A stretch of 41,263 bases of DNA. Source: Planctomycetota bacterium (GTDB taxonomy: Bacteria > Planctomycetota > Planctomycetia > Gemmatales > Gemmataceae). The notes beneath the pieces are model-generated. The model saw only the letters and a list, made by a program, of their open reading frames with translations, ran no database searches and was not told the origin of the DNA. Within the stretch, counting starts at the first letter, position 1. Every line of letters starts with the position of its first letter. A program made the translations under genes and the position numbers. The stretch covers positions 1-41,263 of the forward strand of contig JACPZP010000028.1 of the NCBI GenBank assembly GCA_016195405.1. Reading direction: 5' to 3'. Shown here in pieces: positions 26,771-33,816 of the stretch.

Positions 26771-26866
26771 ATTCGACGCCAGCCGGCGTTGCCCCTCAAG
26801 TGTCAGCAGCCCGCCAAGCGGTCGCACTTGGTGCGCCAGGCCAGGCGCGTGCAATCGGTCAGATTT
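26771..26866. repeat. 95-bp direct repeat, copy 2, with inverted iteron
   Basis: Matches 26034-26128. It carries the reversed iteron GCCCCTCAAGTGTCA at 26791-26805. It begins 15 bases after the toxin stop. Confidence 0.92.
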
Positions 26867-26928
26867 GGCACCCGCTGGGCACCTGGTGCTGGTGCCGGTG
26901 GACAAAAAGTGCATAACTTCGCCGACCG

Positions 26929-26999
26929 TGACACTTGAGGGGCGTTCATTGACACTTGAGGGGCGCGGCCAAGCGGCACCATGTTGACACTTGAGGGGC
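26929..26999 (+). repeat. Iteron group 1 (three copies)
   Basis: TGACACTTGAGGGGC at 26929, 26950 and 26985, all exact. Spacing is 21 then 35 bases. Confidence 0.95.
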
Positions 27000-27072
27000 A
27001 GCGCCGTTTTTCGAGGCTGGCCAGCTTCACCGAGCGCCGACCTGGTGCTGTTTTTCGCGGCCGAACAGGCAC

Positions 27073-27095
27073 TTACCCACAGTTTCTGTGGATAA
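27073..27095. promoter_or_regulatory. DnaA boxes in oriV
   Basis: TTACCCACA (27073-27081) and, inverted, TGTGGATAA (27087-27095, the consensus TTATCCACA). They lie between the two iteron groups. Confidence 0.85.
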
Positions 27096-27121
27096 GCCTG
27101 TTGGCAAGCTGGCCTCGCTAT

Positions 27122-27225
27122 AGACACTTGAGGGGCGTAGCCATAGACATTTGAGGGGCCGTTCGTTGACCCTTGAGGGGCAGGCTATAGACATTTGAGG
27201 GGCTATCCCTAGACACTTGAGGGGC
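27122..27225 (+). repeat. Iteron group 2 (five copies)
   Basis: Iterons at 27122, 27145, 27167, 27189 and 27211 with a steady 22-23-base period. They vary at the second base and at the C/T of CACTT or CATTT. Regular helical spacing suits cooperative TrfA binding. Confidence 0.95.
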
Positions 27226-27229
27226 GGCG

Positions 27230-27350
27230 CCAAGCGGCTTTTCCTTGGTGTATCAACGGCTTATTCGCGTTTTTCGAGAATGCTAACCGGGTTTTAACCG
27301 AAGGTTTAACTTATTCTTATAACTTTGATTTATAACCAAGAGCCTGCAAA
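27230..27350. other. AT-rich DNA-unwinding segment of oriV
   Basis: A/T-dense stretch (GGTTTTAACC, GGTTTAACTTATTC, TTTGATTTATAACC) directly after the five iterons, where opening occurs in RP4. Confidence 0.75.
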
Positions 27351-27729
27351 AAAAACGGGCAATGCCCCGAAGTGGCCGCGATGAATCGACGCCGAAGGGG
27401 GGACACCCCCCTTCTCGATCCCACCCGGCCGCGAGCGGCCTCCCATCCCCCCAGGGGCTGCGCCCCTCGGCCGTTGGCCTCACCCCAAATCGAGCAGCGC
27501 CGGAGGCGCTGAGGGCCAAGAAACCAGGCGCAAGCGCCTGGAACAGCCTATTTCGTCCTGCTTACGCTGCGCTATGCCCAAAGGGGCTGCGCCCCTCTGG
27601 ACTCCCCACGGTATCAACACCACCACCGAGGCCCTTGCTGGAAGCTAGTGGACAAGCCAAAGCCCAAGGTTTTACTCCAAGAGGAAGATCAGCGACGGCC
27701 AGTTTTCCAGTGTAGCCCCTCAAGTGTCA
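27351..27729. other. GC-rich inverted-repeat segment of oriV
   Basis: No gene is seen. The 15-base palindrome AGGGGCTGCGCCCCT occurs twice (27453-27467, 27582-27596), with other short hairpins such as CGCCGGAGGCG and AGGCGCAAGCGCCT. A reversed iteron closes the region at 27715-27729. Possible single-strand initiation or primase sites; role not shown. Confidence 0.6.
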
Positions 27730-27901
27730 AAGAACCGAGGCAAAGCCGCAGCCGACAAGCGGCTTGAGCACATCGAATGCGCCAGGACTTCGAGGCCAGC
27801 ACCTACCCGGCCGCCGCAGTCAGCCAAGCCGCCCAGGCGAAGAAAGAGCTTCGACCAGGTACGAGCACCGGGCTTTATTTTCGCTAAATCGAAAATATCG
27901 C

Positions 27902-27930
27902 TTGCGTGTTAGGGCATTTTGCCCTATACT
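27902..27930 (+). promoter_or_regulatory. klcA promoter with KorC operator
   Basis: TTGCGT (27902-27907), 17 bases, TATACT (27925-27930). The KorC-type palindrome TAGGGCATTTTGCCCTA (27910-27926) fills the spacer, as at RP4 klcA. The AT palindrome 27877-27896 lies just upstream. Confidence 0.88.
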
Positions 27931-27980
27931 TCATTTTGAAGGCCGGGCATGTCGCCCAGGTCAACAACCGGAGCATTCCG

Positions 27981-28415
27981 ATGAACAACACCCACGAGCA
28001 GCAACCCGTTACCGCGTCCCTGGTGGCCGATAACCAACGTCTTACCTTCCTACCTTCTTACTTCGGCCCGCGCCTGATGATCCGAGGCGAAGCCCTGGTT
28101 TATGCCTGGTTGCGCCGACTGAGCAAGGACTACGACGGTGGGTATTGGCACTACTACACCCTGACCAATGGCGGCTTCTACATGGCCCCCAGGCTGAGCG
28201 AGCGCCTGCGCCTGGAGGTATCCGGCAACGGGTTCGAGGGGGAAATGTCGGCCGATGCTGCCGGCATCGTTGCAACGCTGTTTGCGCTGGGCCAGCTCGC
28301 CGCCGAAATTCAAGGCACTGACGCTGCGGATGCGTTGATCGACCGTTATCACTTCCTGCGCGAATTCGTGGACGAGCACGTCGAGGCCGGCCCGATCTTC
28401 CGGGCTATCGACTAA
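27981..28415 (+). CDS. klcA: KlcA, ArdB-family antirestriction protein
   Basis: 144 residues. ArdB/KlcA signatures: RLTFLPSYFGPRLMIRGEAL, YWHYYTLTNGGFYMAP, VSGNGFEGEMSADAAGIVAT. It inhibits type I restriction of incoming plasmid DNA, helping establishment in a new host. The ATG has GGAG upstream. It is expressed from a KorC-controlled promoter, so it would be active before KorC accumulates. Confidence 0.95.
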   Translation: MNNTHEQQPVTASLVADNQRLTFLPSYFGPRLMIRGEALVYAWLRRLSKDYDGGYWHYYTLTNGGFYMAPRLSERLRLEVSGNGFEGEMSADAAGIVATLFALGQLAAEIQGTDAADALIDRYHFLREFVDEHVEAGPIFRAID

Positions 28416-28479
28416 GAACTGACCGCCTGCCCCGGCCTTGAGCCGGGGCTTTTCCGCGACATTGATAGGAGTGATCGAC

Positions 28480-28764
28480 ATGAAAACGCTGAACGTGATT
28501 CTTGGTGTCCTGGTGCTGGCTGCGGCAACGCTGGCGGCCCCCGCAATGCTGGCAAGCATCGTGGCCGGTTCCGCTGGCCTGCTGATGCTCGCATCGGCTG
28601 GGCCGACGCTTGCGCCGGCTCCCTTGGTTCAAACCGTGCAGATCGTGCGCCAGGTAGCAGCTCCAACGGTGAACGTCTTCGAGCTGGAAGGCGGCACGGG
28701 TGTTGTGGTGTTTCGCCAGGTCAACGGCAAGCTGGTCAGCCGTATGTATCGCGCCCAGGCATGA
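28480..28764 (+). CDS. Small exported or membrane protein
   Basis: 94 residues. Very hydrophobic N-terminal half (NVILGVLVLAAATLAAPAML, SIVAGSAGLLMLASAGP), then a short polar domain with TVNVFELEGGTGVVVFRQVN. TAGGAG precedes the ATG. It lies in the klcA operon, 64 bases after klcA. I do not recognise it. It has one or two membrane segments, or a signal peptide followed by a membrane segment. Confidence 0.6.
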   Translation: MKTLNVILGVLVLAAATLAAPAMLASIVAGSAGLLMLASAGPTLAPAPLVQTVQIVRQVAAPTVNVFELEGGTGVVVFRQVNGKLVSRMYRAQA

Positions 28765-28768
28765 AACC

Positions 28769-29182
28769 ATGAGCGACGAAGACAAGCCCGAGCTGGTGCC
28801 CGCTGGGTACGTGCTGGTTGACGTGGTTTTGACCACGCACCAGGCTTTCATCGTCAGGAAATGGGAAGCGGCAGCACGGCTCAAGATCGAGGCCGCGAGG
28901 GAGGCAAAGGCCAAGCCAAGGTTTGACGCCAGGAATGAAGTTGGTGACTTTCGGCCCGGTGCGCGGTGCGAAATCATCAGCGTGCATCACCCGTGTTTTT
29001 CGAGAGAAATAGGTAAAGTCATCGTCGTCACCAAGGTAAGCGCGGACACGCGCCAGGTGTGGGCGCATGAAGATAGACCTGTAACCTATAAGGTAAATCG
29101 AAACGGGAGAAGGGTTGTCGATTCCGACCCGAGGTGCATTCAAACCGTGTACGGCATGGAAAGCCTGCGGGTGCTTGAATGA
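28769..29182 (+). CDS. KlcB-position protein with KorA/TrbA-like domain
   Basis: 137 residues between klcA and korC, where RP4 has the much longer klcB (about 400). Its N-terminal part LVPAGYVLVDVVLTTHQAFI plus VRKWEAAAR aligns with the C-terminal domains of KorA (LPQGYERVSAVLPERQAY) and TrbA. It has no helix-turn-helix of its own; the rest is charged and ends VYGMESLRVLE. It could be a shortened KlcB or a modulator that pairs with KorA or TrbA. Both are inference. Confidence 0.6.
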   Translation: MSDEDKPELVPAGYVLVDVVLTTHQAFIVRKWEAAARLKIEAAREAKAKPRFDARNEVGDFRPGARCEIISVHHPCFSREIGKVIVVTKVSADTRQVWAHEDRPVTYKVNRNGRRVVDSDPRCIQTVYGMESLRVLE

Positions 29183-29206
29183 TTTTTAGACGAAAGGAGC
29201 TGTGCA

Positions 29207-29464
29207 ATGACAGAGGCAAACATCAGGCTGGAATGCCTGCGCCCGGCCACAAGTGGCTGGGTTCAACCGACTGGCGAAGAAGTGCGCGAGGTACTGCGCC
29301 TTGCTGGCTTCACCGGAGGGCACACCGCGAAGGTGCTGGGGCTTGGAGCCAAGGGAGATAGAACGGTGCGCCGCTGGATCGGAGAGGATTCGGCAATCCC
29401 CTATGCGGCTTGGGCACTGCTGTGCGATTTTGCGGGCCAGGGATGCATCTGGAAGGAGACTTAA
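29207..29464 (+). CDS. korC: KorC, repressor of klcA and kleA promoters
   Basis: 85 residues, same length as RP4 KorC. TEANIRLECLRPATSGWVQP at the start and a helix-turn-helix in AKVLGLGAKGDRTVRRWIG are strongly RP4-like. AAAGGAG precedes the ATG. It should bind the palindromes at 27910-27926 and 29541-29557. It is the last gene of the klcA operon, so it represses its own transcript. Confidence 0.93.
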   Translation: MTEANIRLECLRPATSGWVQPTGEEVREVLRLAGFTGGHTAKVLGLGAKGDRTVRRWIGEDSAIPYAAWALLCDFAGQGCIWKET

Positions 29465-29491
29465 AACCAGTTTTTACGCCAGGAAAAGAGT

Positions 29492-29504
29492 TTTAGCGGC
29501 TAAA
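29492..29504. promoter_or_regulatory. KorB operator (O_B) upstream of kleA
   Basis: TTTAGCGGCTAAA, exact, 28 bases before the kleA -35. Confidence 0.88.
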
Positions 29505-29515
29505 AAAATGGTAAA

Positions 29516-29561
29516 GTTTAGCTAAATTCGCTTGACGGATTAGGGCAATATGTCCTATACT
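29516..29561 (+). promoter_or_regulatory. kleA promoter with KorA and KorC sites
   Basis: TTGACG (29532-29537), 18 bases, TATACT (29556-29561). The KorC-type TAGGGCAATATGTCCTA (29541-29557) is in the spacer and KorA-like GTTTAGCTAAAT (29516-29527, one mismatch) just upstream. With the KorB site this promoter has inputs from three repressors. Confidence 0.85.
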
Positions 29562-29610
29562 TCAGTTGAAGGCCGGGTAATTCACTCAGGTCAACAACCG
29601 GAGAACTCCG

Positions 29611-29844
29611 ATGAGTAAATCAAACGTCATGCCGTGGATCGACCTGCTTCCGAACGTGGAATCCACCACTTTCCAAGCCCGTCGCAATCAAATCGGTGAA
29701 CTGATGTTGAAGGCAGCAGAGCTTACGCGCCAGGCCGAGGCGTTGCGGTCGCAGGCGTATTTCAACGGGTGTTCCCTGGAAGCCGACACCAAGGGAAACT
29801 GGGCAATTGAAGTGATAGAGCAGGCGAAACGCTGCGCTGGGTAG
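29611..29844 (+). CDS. kleA: KleA-like stable-inheritance protein
   Basis: 77 residues (RP4 KleA about 78). MPWIDLLPNVESTTFQ is followed by a helical KAAELTRQAEALRSQAYF-type stretch, seen in KleA/KleC proteins. GGAG precedes the ATG. It is first in a short kle operon; RP4 has kleA-F here. Its role in maintenance is not defined molecularly. Confidence 0.75.
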   Translation: MSKSNVMPWIDLLPNVESTTFQARRNQIGELMLKAAELTRQAEALRSQAYFNGCSLEADTKGNWAIEVIEQAKRCAG

Positions 29845-29850
29845 GGAAGG

Positions 29851-29879
29851 AAACACCCCGGAGTGATCCGGGGCGTTTT
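29851..29879. terminator. Hairpin after kleA
   Basis: CCCCGGA, GTGA loop, TCCGGGG, then CGTTTT. It lies between kleA and kleE and may attenuate rather than fully stop the operon. Confidence 0.65.
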
Positions 29880-29962
29880 GGCAAGGGTACTGACATACCC
29901 AAGCCCAGGCGCGGACACCTGCACCCAGTATTAGAAACTGGAACGCAATAAGGGGTCAAGCA

Positions 29963-30277
29963 ATGACGAACATCATCAACTTCCCGAGGCGGGCAAAGCC
30001 TGTCATCGAGGATGTGCCAAAGGCGGCAATGCCAGCGCCTACGCCAGTCAAGGCGGGCATTGGCGCGGCCGTGGTCAAGGCGATTTGGGTTGTCATGGTG
30101 CTGGTCTGGCCGATCCTGAAATGGATCGTTTCGATTGATTGCGTCTTCCAGCTCATTCGCATGTTCTACCACTGGGACACGCCGGGCGTACATGCCGGGT
30201 TCACGTTCCTGCTTCACTTCGCCGTGCTGACCATGCTCACGTACTTTGTTTCTGTCTATCGGCCGAAAGGGCTTTGA
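29963..30277 (+). CDS. kleE: KleE-like membrane protein
   Basis: 104 residues. A soluble N-terminus beginning TNIINFPRRAKP is followed by two hydrophobic segments (VVKAIWVVMVLVWPILKW; GFTFLLHFAVLTMLTYFV) with MFYHWDTPGVHAG between and VYRPKGL at the end, characteristic of IncP-1 KleE. AAGGGGTCAAGCA precedes the ATG. Together with kleA this appears to be a reduced kle operon. Confidence 0.8.
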   Translation: MTNIINFPRRAKPVIEDVPKAAMPAPTPVKAGIGAAVVKAIWVVMVLVWPILKWIVSIDCVFQLIRMFYHWDTPGVHAGFTFLLHFAVLTMLTYFVSVYRPKGL

Positions 30278-30309
30278 CCTATGCGGCAGGCAGCGAAAGA
30301 AAGACAAAT

Positions 30310-30322
30310 TTTAGCCGCTAAA
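30310..30322. promoter_or_regulatory. KorB operator (O_B1-like) at korA
   Basis: TTTAGCCGCTAAA, 5 bases before the korA -35, the RP4 korA arrangement. Confidence 0.92.
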
Positions 30323-30326
30323 ACGC

Positions 30327-30355
30327 TTGACGGCCCTCTAAAGTTTAGCTAAACT
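30327..30355 (+). promoter_or_regulatory. korA promoter with KorA operator
   Basis: TTGACG (30327-30332), 17 bases, TAAACT (30350-30355). Perfect GTTTAGCTAAAC (30343-30354) covers the -10. The central control operon is thus repressed by its own products KorA and KorB. Confidence 0.93.
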
Positions 30356-30412
30356 TCTTCCTATGCTGCTGGCTGACACCGGCATTGTTCAACTAGGCGC
30401 GGAGCAACAAGT

Positions 30413-31495
30413 ATGGGTGAATTTCATGAAGAAACGGCTGTCCGAAGCCCAGTTTCAAGCGTGCATCAAGGGCTTGGAGGTGGGCCAGCAAACTATCGAG
30501 ATAGCGCACGGCGTGTTGGTGCAGGGGCAACCGCAAGCGTCGTTCGTGGTTTCGCTGGGGCTGTCCAGGGGGGCAGTCTCGCAAGCGGTGAATCGGGTAT
30601 GGGCCGCGTTCGCGGCAACGAATTTACCCCAGGGGTACGAGAGGGTTTCGGCGGTTCTGCCGGAGCGTCAAGCGTACATCGTCAAGAAATGGGCCGAGGA
30701 CGCCAAGAAACGGGAATCCAAGAAATGAAGACACTGGTAGTCGCGCAACAAAAAGGCGGGGTTGGTAAGACCTCTAGCCTGGTTCACCTGGCATTCGACT
30801 TTTTGGAGCGTGGCTTGCGTGTCGCGGTCATTGACCTTGATACCCAGGGAAACGCTTCTTTTACGCTGCAAGAATTCGGCAGCGGCTATCTGGCGAGCCA
30901 GCTTTTCGACCAGGACGGCAATGCAGTGCGCAGCGCATTCGCAGAGCTGCCCGAAGGCCCTTTAATGCGCCTGATCGAGTCCGATCCTGTTCTGGCGAAC
31001 ATGGAAAAGCGCAGCCTGACCGACGCGGCCGGGGCCTTCAAGGAGAACATCAAGGCGCTGGCCGACTGCGGCTTCGACGTGGTGCTGATCGACACCGCTC
31101 CTGCCCTTGGCGTCAGTCTGGCGGCAGCGCTGTATGCGGCAGACTGTGTTTTGTCGCCCATCGAGCTTGAGGCGTACAGCATCCAGGGCATCAAGAAGAT
31201 GCTCACCACGATTGCGAACGTCCGCAAGCTGAACACCAAACTGAAATTCCTTGGCATGGTTCCGAGCAAGGTAGACGCTCGCAACCCTCGCCATGTTCGA
31301 CACCAGGATGAATTGCAGGCGGCCTACCCACAACTGATGATCCCGGCCGGCATCGGCCTGCGCAGCAGCATCGCCGATGCGCTCGCTTCCGGGGTGCCGG
31401 TGTGGAAGATCAAGAAGACCGCAGCACGCAAGGCCACGCAGGAAGTGCGCGCACTGGCCGCCTATGTTTTTGAAAAGATGGAGATTGAACAATGA
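30413..31495 (+). CDS. incC: IncC, ParA-type partition ATPase (two starts)
   Basis: 360 residues from 30413 (IncC1) and 256 from the internal ATG at 30725 (IncC2), as in RP4 (364 and 259). IncC1 starts before korA and reads through it in another frame. The ATPase part begins MKTLVVAQQKGGVGKTSS, a deviant Walker A, followed by IDLDTQGNASFT and VVLIDTAPALGVS. With KorB it partitions the plasmid and strengthens KorB repression. The IncC2 ATG overlaps the korA stop (ATGA), and the stop overlaps korB. Confidence 0.95.
   Translation: MGEFHEETAVRSPVSSVHQGLGGGPANYRDSARRVGAGATASVVRGFAGAVQGGSLASGESGMGRVRGNEFTPGVREGFGGSAGASSVHRQEMGRGRQETGIQEMKTLVVAQQKGGVGKTSSLVHLAFDFLERGLRVAVIDLDTQGNASFTLQEFGSGYLASQLFDQDGNAVRSAFAELPEGPLMRLIESDPVLANMEKRSLTDAAGAFKENIKALADCGFDVVLIDTAPALGVSLAAALYAADCVLSPIELEAYSIQGIKKMLTTIANVRKLNTKLKFLGMVPSKVDARNPRHVRHQDELQAAYPQLMIPAGIGLRSSIADALASGVPVWKIKKTAARKATQEVRALAAYVFEKMEIEQ
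30426..30728 (+). CDS. korA: KorA, global repressor
   Basis: 100 residues (RP4 101). The helix-turn-helix is around ASFVVSLGLSRGAVSQAVNR. The C-terminal dimer domain is LPQGYERVSAVLPERQAY plus IVKKWAEDAKK. It binds GTTTAGCTAAAC sites at the trfA and korA promoters and weaker ones at kleA and kfrA. The ATG at 30426 gives the family start MKKRLSEAQFQ; an upstream in-frame ATG at 30363 would lie over the promoter. Fully embedded in the incC1 reading frame. Confidence 0.96.
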   Translation: MKKRLSEAQFQACIKGLEVGQQTIEIAHGVLVQGQPQASFVVSLGLSRGAVSQAVNRVWAAFAATNLPQGYERVSAVLPERQAYIVKKWAEDAKKRESKK

Positions 31496-32526
31496 GCACC
31501 GCAACCAAGAAGACGCCCGGCAAGGGCACCGCAGAGGCCGCAGGCAAGCCGCAAACGTCCGGCCTGGGCCTGGATAGCATGGGCGACCTTTCGGCGCTCC
31601 TGGACGCTCCTACGGCCGCTGCCAACGGTGGCGGGCCGTTGCTGCTGGAAATGGATCTGATTGACGAAGACCCGCACCAGCCGCGCACCGAGGACAACCC
31701 CGGTTTTTCCGACGAGAGCTTGGAAGAGCTGTCCGCGTCGATCAAGCTGCGCGGGGTGAAGACGCCGATTTCCGTGCGCGACAACCCCGAGGCCGAAGGC
31801 CGCTACATCATCAACCACGGCGCACGTCGCTTTCGTGGTTCCAAGCGGGCCGGCAAGACCACCATTCCCGGCTTCATTGACAACGACTACAACGAAGCCG
31901 ACCAGGTCGTGGAGAACCTGCAACGCAACGAGCTGACGGCCCGCGAGATTGCCGACTACATCGGCCGCGAACTGGCGAAGGGCATCAAGAAGGGCGAGAT
32001 TGCTAAGGCCATCAGCAAGTCGCCGGCCTTCGTGACGCAGCACGTTACGTTGCTCGACCTGCCAGACCCGATTGCCGAGGCGTTCAACTCGGGCCGGGCA
32101 AAGGACGTGACGGTTATCAACGAGCTGGTGACGGCGTTCAAGAAGAAGCCGGAAGAAGTCACCGACTGGCTGGGCGACGAAAATCAGGAAATCACGCGGG
32201 GTTCTGTGAAGCTGCTGCGCGAGTTCCTGGACGACAAGCGCAAGCAAGAGCAGCAGGACGGCGGCGAGGGCGCTGGTGCCGAAGGCGAGGGCGGCGAGGA
32301 CGCCGGCCAAGACGGTTCGGACGCCAAGAAGAAGGAAAAGGCCGACGATCCCGACAAGCTGAAAAAGGCCATCATCCAGGTGCAGCACAACGAGCGCCCG
32401 GCGCGGTTGATCCTGAATCGTCGCCCACCGGCCGAAGGCTTCGCCTGGTTGAAGTACGACGATGACGGCCAAGAGTTCGAGGCCAATCTTGCCCAGGTGC
32501 AGCTTGTGGCGCTCCTGGAAGGCTGA
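31492..32526 (+). CDS. korB: KorB, ParB-family partition protein and repressor
   Basis: 344 residues (RP4 358). A ParB N-terminal domain (DEDPHQPRTEDN; GARRFRG patch at 110-116; VVENLQRNELTAREIA) is followed by a helix-turn-helix near 165-190 and a charged linker. The C-terminal dimerisation domain ends LAQVQLVALLEG. It binds TTTAGC(C/G)GCTAAA; nine such sites lie in this window. It acts with IncC in partition and with KorA and TrbA in long-range repression. ATGA overlap with incC. Confidence 0.96.
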   Translation: MSTATKKTPGKGTAEAAGKPQTSGLGLDSMGDLSALLDAPTAAANGGGPLLLEMDLIDEDPHQPRTEDNPGFSDESLEELSASIKLRGVKTPISVRDNPEAEGRYIINHGARRFRGSKRAGKTTIPGFIDNDYNEADQVVENLQRNELTAREIADYIGRELAKGIKKGEIAKAISKSPAFVTQHVTLLDLPDPIAEAFNSGRAKDVTVINELVTAFKKKPEEVTDWLGDENQEITRGSVKLLREFLDDKRKQEQQDGGEGAGAEGEGGEDAGQDGSDAKKKEKADDPDKLKKAIIQVQHNERPARLILNRRPPAEGFAWLKYDDDGQEFEANLAQVQLVALLEG

Positions 32527-32556
32527 TCGACCCCAACCCGACCGCTCCCCCTCACG

Positions 32557-32583
32557 AACCCGCCGACCAGGCGGGTTTTTTTT
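32557..32583 (+). terminator. Terminator after korB
   Basis: AACCCGCC, short loop, GGCGGGTT and a T-run. It ends the korA-incC-korB operon. Confidence 0.88.
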
Positions 32584-32608
32584 GTCCATCGCACACCCGG
32601 CCGGGCGC

Positions 32609-32621
32609 TTTAGCCGCTAAA
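32609..32621. promoter_or_regulatory. KorB operator (O_B) upstream of kfrA
   Basis: TTTAGCCGCTAAA, exact, 18 bases before the kfrA -35. Confidence 0.88.
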
Positions 32622-32623
32622 AA

Positions 32624-32678
32624 GTTTAGCTATACCGCTTGACAGGTAAGAAGAATAAGAATATTATTCTTCTTACCT
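32624..32678 (+). promoter_or_regulatory. kfrA promoter, KorA-like site and large operator
   Basis: KorA-like GTTTAGCTATAC (32624-32635, one mismatch); TTGACA (32639-32644), 17 bases, TATTAT (32662-32667). A perfect 15-bp inverted repeat (32644-32658 / 32664-32678, arm AGGTAAGAAGAATAA) covers the promoter and is the likely KfrA autorepression site. Confidence 0.88.
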
Positions 32679-32702
32679 TATCAATTCACCGGAGCCGCGC
32701 AC

Positions 32703-33704
32703 ATGGAACTGACCAAAGACACCCGCGACCGCATCTTTGCCGCCGCTGACTCGCTGTACGAGCAGGCCGGCCGTGCGGCCTTTCCGACCGTTGACGCCGT
32801 GCGCAAGACGGCCAGGGTCAACATGAACGACGCGAGCGCCGGCATGAAGGAGTGGCGACGTGCGCAGACGGCGCAGGCCGCCCCGGTAGCGGTTCAGGTG
32901 CCCGAGGCCGTCATGCAGGCCAGCAGCGCGGCGCTGGCCGCCTTGTGGCAGGAAGCGCAGGAGCTGGCGAACGAATCCTTGCGGGCGGCGCAAGCCGGCT
33001 GGGACGCCGAGCGCATCGAGGCGGAAACGCTCAACAAGCAGATGGCCGATGCCTTCGAGGCGCAGAAGGCCGAGATGGAAGCTGCCCAGGCCAGAATTGA
33101 AGAACTGGAAGCTGCTGGCCGCCAGGCGGCAGCCGACGCCGAGGCGCAACGCCAGCAGATTGAGGAGACGCGCAACGCCTTGCTGGGCGTGCAGCAGCGG
33201 GCCGCTGTCGCCGAGCAGCGGGCCGAGGAAATCGAGCGCCGGGCATCAGACCTGCGCACCGAGCTTGACCACGCGCACCAGGAGGCCGCGCACGGCCGCG
33301 CCGACTTGGCGGGAGTGCGTCAGGCACACGTCGCCGAGATTGAGGCGCTACGGGTCGATTTGGCGACTTCCAAGGCCGAGGCTGAGGCGGGGGCAGAGAA
33401 GGCGGCCGCCGCCGCCGACGCGCTGCGCACCGAGCTGGCTACAGTGAAGGCCAGGGCCGAGGCCGCACAAGAGGCGCACCAGGAGCAACGGAAGCAGGCG
33501 GCCACCGAGGCGCACCGCACGGCCGAGCGCATGACGGCAGCACAAAACGAGCGCGACCAGGCAGGCAAGGGCGAGCGCCAGGCGCGAGAAGAGGCGGCCA
33601 CGTTGCGCGGCCAACTGGATGCGCTCAAGGAACAGAACGCCCAATTGATGCAAGCGGTCAAGCCGCAGAGCGAAAAGCCGACGCAAAAGACCAAAAAAGA
33701 CTGA
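32703..33704 (+). CDS. kfrA: KfrA, alpha-helical DNA-binding protein
   Basis: 333 residues (RP4 KfrA about 308). An N-terminal DNA-binding region (ELTKDTRDRIFAAADSLYEQ) is followed by a very long Ala/Glu/Arg-rich coiled coil from about residue 80 to 310. In RP4 and R751 it autoregulates and contributes to stability, perhaps as a filament aiding partition. It heads a kfrA-kfrB-kfrC array as in IncP-1beta. Its operator lies just upstream. Confidence 0.93.
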   Translation: MELTKDTRDRIFAAADSLYEQAGRAAFPTVDAVRKTARVNMNDASAGMKEWRRAQTAQAAPVAVQVPEAVMQASSAALAALWQEAQELANESLRAAQAGWDAERIEAETLNKQMADAFEAQKAEMEAAQARIEELEAAGRQAAADAEAQRQQIEETRNALLGVQQRAAVAEQRAEEIERRASDLRTELDHAHQEAAHGRADLAGVRQAHVAEIEALRVDLATSKAEAEAGAEKAAAAADALRTELATVKARAEAAQEAHQEQRKQAATEAHRTAERMTAAQNERDQAGKGERQAREEAATLRGQLDALKEQNAQLMQAVKPQSEKPTQKTKKD

Positions 33705-33816
33705 TAAATCGAACGCTTTGCGATAAAATGGAATGTTGTCGAAACGTGACAAATACAAGCAACCAGGCCAAAAATGCACCTTTTTTGACCGTAACCGACA
33801 ATAAAGGAGCATCCAG

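Larger units (their letters stand above)
26791..27729. other. oriV: Vegetative replication origin oriV
   Basis: IncP-1 oriV layout. One inverted iteron is at 26791, three direct iterons at 26929-26999, DnaA boxes at 27073-27095 and five iterons at 27122-27225. An AT-rich unwinding region lies at about 27230-27350, a GC-rich segment with inverted repeats follows, and an inverted iteron sits at 27715-27729. TrfA binds the iterons and host DnaA loads helicase. RP4 oriV has the same three-plus-five arrangement. No protein gene is convincing between 26866 and 27981. Confidence 0.93.

Noticed and set aside
26929..27225. Regularly spaced short repeats that might be a CRISPR array
   Set aside because: The 15-base units at 22-base period match TrfA iterons, are too short for CRISPR repeats, and no cas genes are present.
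27362..27912. Two open frames (117 and 62 codons) in the oriV-klcA interval
   Set aside because: They cover palindromic and iteron sequence, lack ribosome sites and recognisable domains, and fit better as non-coding origin DNA.
31462..32589. 375-codon frame antisense to korB
   Set aside because: Shadow of korB codon use; the product has no recognisable domain and would cross the korB terminator.
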